A stretch of 8,215 nucleotides of DNA from Thermodesulfatator sp. (GTDB lineage: Bacteria; Desulfobacterota; Dissulfuribacteria; Dissulfuribacterales; QOAL01): assembly GCA_003978135.1 (NCBI GenBank), contig QOAL01000119.1:1-8215 (forward strand), read 5' to 3'. The notes beneath the pieces were generated by a model. The model saw only the letters and a list, made by a program, of their open reading frames with translations. It had not been told where the DNA came from and ran no database searches. This document shows, piece after piece, positions 6,707 through 8,215 of this stretch. Numbering within the stretch: position 1 is the first letter of the stretch; each line of letters starts with the position of its first letter. A program made the translations under genes and the position numbers.

Positions 6707-8215
6707 ATGAAGGAATTTGACCATGAAATGTGGCAAGATTTTCAAGTAGAGGTAGAAGAAAATCTCGAGGAATTCGAGCCCAATCTGTTATTGCTTGAGC
6801 AACAGCCAGACGACTCCTCAATTCTGAATGACTGCTTTAGAAATATGCACAGCATAAAAGGGGCAGCCAATTACATGGGGCTTTCAGGCATTGCCAGCCT
6901 TGCCCATGCAGTTGAAAACCTCTTTGACATGGCCCGCCAGGGACACCGTGAATTGAGCCAGGACGCCTTTGACCTTATCTTCCGATGTATTGACAGATTC
7001 AAGGCCCTCCTAAGGGCTATTGGGGAACACCATGAAGAAACCCTGGAGGTAAATGATCTCCTGGAGGAAATCAAGGCTGCAGCCCATCCTGAAAAACAGT
7101 CAGAAGCAGTACAAAAATCTGGGGAAAAACCGGAAGAATCGGCTGGAGCAGATTCTGAAGAAGATCAGGAGCTCCTGAGCATTTTTGCCATGGAGATGGA
7201 AAGTCTGCTGGAACAGATGTCCCGGGTGATGGAAACCGACAATGTCGAACCACAGACTCTGGATCTTGTGCTTCAGGACATGGAAAGAATGGCCAACTAC
7301 ATGGGAAAGGAGAAACTTTATTCAGCAGTCAAGGATCTCAGAAATGAGATCTCCGGGCTGACTTCAGAGGATTTAACCGAAGATTTCCGCAGGGATTTTG
7401 CATCAAGGCTCAGGGCTATTATTGGCAGTGAAGTGGATCTTCATGGCATGAATACTGAAATCGTATCGGATTTCAACAGTGCAGAAACGGAAGAAGACGG
7501 GGAACTTTATACCATTTTCCTGGATTTTTTCCGGGAAACAGGCTCTCCCCTGGCAAATATCCCTGACAAAATGGACGAACAGTGGATGACTGACTGCCAG
7601 GAGGCTGTAAACAGGCTAAAAACCTCTGCGAACTATATGGACTATATGGAAGTAGTTCACATCCTTGAAGAATGGGAGGAATGTATAGCAGAGCAGTTAA
7701 GTGGCGGCAAGGCCTTTGATCCGTCTACATATACTGCCCTGTGGGAAAGGCTTTGTGACAGGCTTCCAAATCTGGAGGCGCTCTTTGGTGAAGCTGGTCA
7801 TAAAAAAGACCAAGAACATGAAACCGAGTTCCCTGATGAAAAGGACAAAGAAATACAAACCAAGGAGGGATTAAAAGCCGAAGCAGAAATCAAACCGGAC
7901 TCTCTGGATGATTTCGATTCCGCCATAGATAGCATATTCGAAGACAGCCAACCAGCAAAGGCAGCAGCCCAGGTTGACCTTAATGAGGAGGTGGCAGTTT
8001 CTGGAAGTGACCAGGCTGATGCAAAGGCCATGGCTGAGATCCCGGCCATGGCAGCAAATTTTCCAGAGTTCAGACAGATATCGCAGCCCCAGGAGAAGGC
8101 GGCAGAACCTTCACCAGGCAGCAAGGGGCAAATGGTCAGGGTCAACCTGGAAAAAGTGGAAAATCTCCTTGAAGATGTGGCTGAACTGGTAGTGTTAAAA
8201 TCCAGCATGGGCCAA
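6707..8215 (+). CDS. cheA: CheA-type histidine kinase with one active and two degenerate Hpt modules (C-terminus beyond the window)
   Basis: A frame open for 503 codons runs from the ATG at 6707, preceded by GAGGAG at seven bases, to the window edge. The first Hpt domain (about residues 5-125) has the phospho-acceptor His48 in MHSIKGAANYMG. A second Hpt-like module (about 150-245) repeats the signature as LQDMERMANYMG with Gln190 at the His column, and a third (about 262-365) as VNRLKTSANYMD with Asn302 there. A long acidic, Ala- and Glu-rich linker follows (about 365-470), then VRVNLEKVENLLEDVAELVV near the edge, which matches the start of the CheA dimerisation (P3) domain. The ATPase and CheW-like domains should lie beyond the window; without them the call could also cover a hybrid such as FrzE. 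It would phosphorylate His48 and pass phosphate to the four receivers encoded just upstream. No CheY-binding (P2) domain is evident. Confidence 0.93.
   Translation, partial: MKEFDHEMWQDFQVEVEENLEEFEPNLLLLEQQPDDSSILNDCFRNMHSIKGAANYMGLSGIASLAHAVENLFDMARQGHRELSQDAFDLIFRCIDRFKALLRAIGEHHEETLEVNDLLEEIKAAAHPEKQSEAVQKSGEKPEESAGADSEEDQELLSIFAMEMESLLEQMSRVMETDNVEPQTLDLVLQDMERMANYMGKEKLYSAVKDLRNEISGLTSEDLTEDFRRDFASRLRAIIGSEVDLHGMNTEIVSDFNSAETEEDGELYTIFLDFFRETGSPLANIPDKMDEQWMTDCQEAVNRLKTSANYMDYMEVVHILEEWEECIAEQLSGGKAFDPSTYTALWERLCDRLPNLEALFGEAGHKKDQEHETEFPDEKDKEIQTKEGLKAEAEIKPDSLDDFDSAIDSIFEDSQPAKAAAQVDLNEEVAVSGSDQADAKAMAEIPAMAANFPEFRQISQPQEKAAEPSPGSKGQMVRVNLEKVENLLEDVAELVVLKSSMGQ
7154..7801 (+). repeat. 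Two diverged, histidine-less Hpt repeats inside cheA
   Basis: Within the CheA gene, the Hpt signature of residues 47-58 (codons around 6845-6880) recurs at residues 189-200 and 301-312. All three copies keep the core A-N-Y-M followed by Gly or Asp. The acceptor His codon CAC at 6848-6850 corresponds to CAG (Gln) at 7274-7276 and AAC (Asn) at 7610-7612 when the A-N-Y-M residues are aligned without gaps. The similarity around this core looks like old internal duplication rather than chance, but the flanking sequence has diverged too far for nucleotide identity to be seen by eye. Domain limits are approximate. Confidence 0.65.

Noticed and set aside
7798..8208. Minus-strand 136-codon open frame at the right end
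   Set aside because: It is antisense to the acidic CheA linker, and its Ser-rich composition is explained by the reverse reading of Glu, Ala and Asp codons.

Overview
The window is a chemosensory and cell-polarity locus from a bacterium that is probably a member of the Desulfobacterota or another former deltaproteobacterial lineage. This rests on the combination of an MglA/MglB pair (best known from Myxococcus), an HDOD protein, a PATAN (DUF4388) domain and a multi-Hpt CheA in one place, with a base composition that looks near 50% GC by eye. The genus cannot be named from the sequence alone.

Layout: two divergent gene sets flank a 207-base intergenic region (1623-1829). To the left, on the minus strand, lie a roadblock/LC7 protein (MglB-like, 1622-1221), a small Ras-like GTPase (MglA, 1220-603) and an unnamed acidic protein starting with GTG at 582 and running off the left edge. 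These three are packed as one operon: the MglB stop codon directly abuts the MglA ATG, and only 20 bases separate MglA from the acidic protein. To the right, on the plus strand, six genes follow head to tail: an HDOD protein (1830-2681), three successive receiver + CheB-like proteins (2683-3753, 3808-4893, 4893-6347; the third also carries an N-terminal PATAN domain), a single-domain CheY-like receiver (6332-6688) and a CheA-type histidine kinase that is cut by the right edge (6707-8215). Gaps are 1, 54, about -1, -16 and 18 bases, so co-transcription is likely.

Inferred function: the CheA would be phosphorylated at His48 of its first Hpt domain and could feed four receivers encoded beside it, all of which keep the phospho-acceptor Asp, the acidic pocket, and the switch Ser and Lys. 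The striking point is that all three CheB-like effector domains have lost parts of the methylesterase catalytic triad, each in a different way. They therefore look like phosphorylation-controlled adaptor or decoy domains rather than receptor demethylases. The CheA also carries two further Hpt-like modules in which the phospho-histidine is replaced by Gln and Asn. The divergent MglA/MglB pair, with an intact GTPase active site, is the most attractive candidate output, as in the Frz control of polarity in Myxococcus, but the window shows only proximity. No CheR, CheW or chemoreceptor gene is visible, and no RNA gene, mobile element or CRISPR array was seen.
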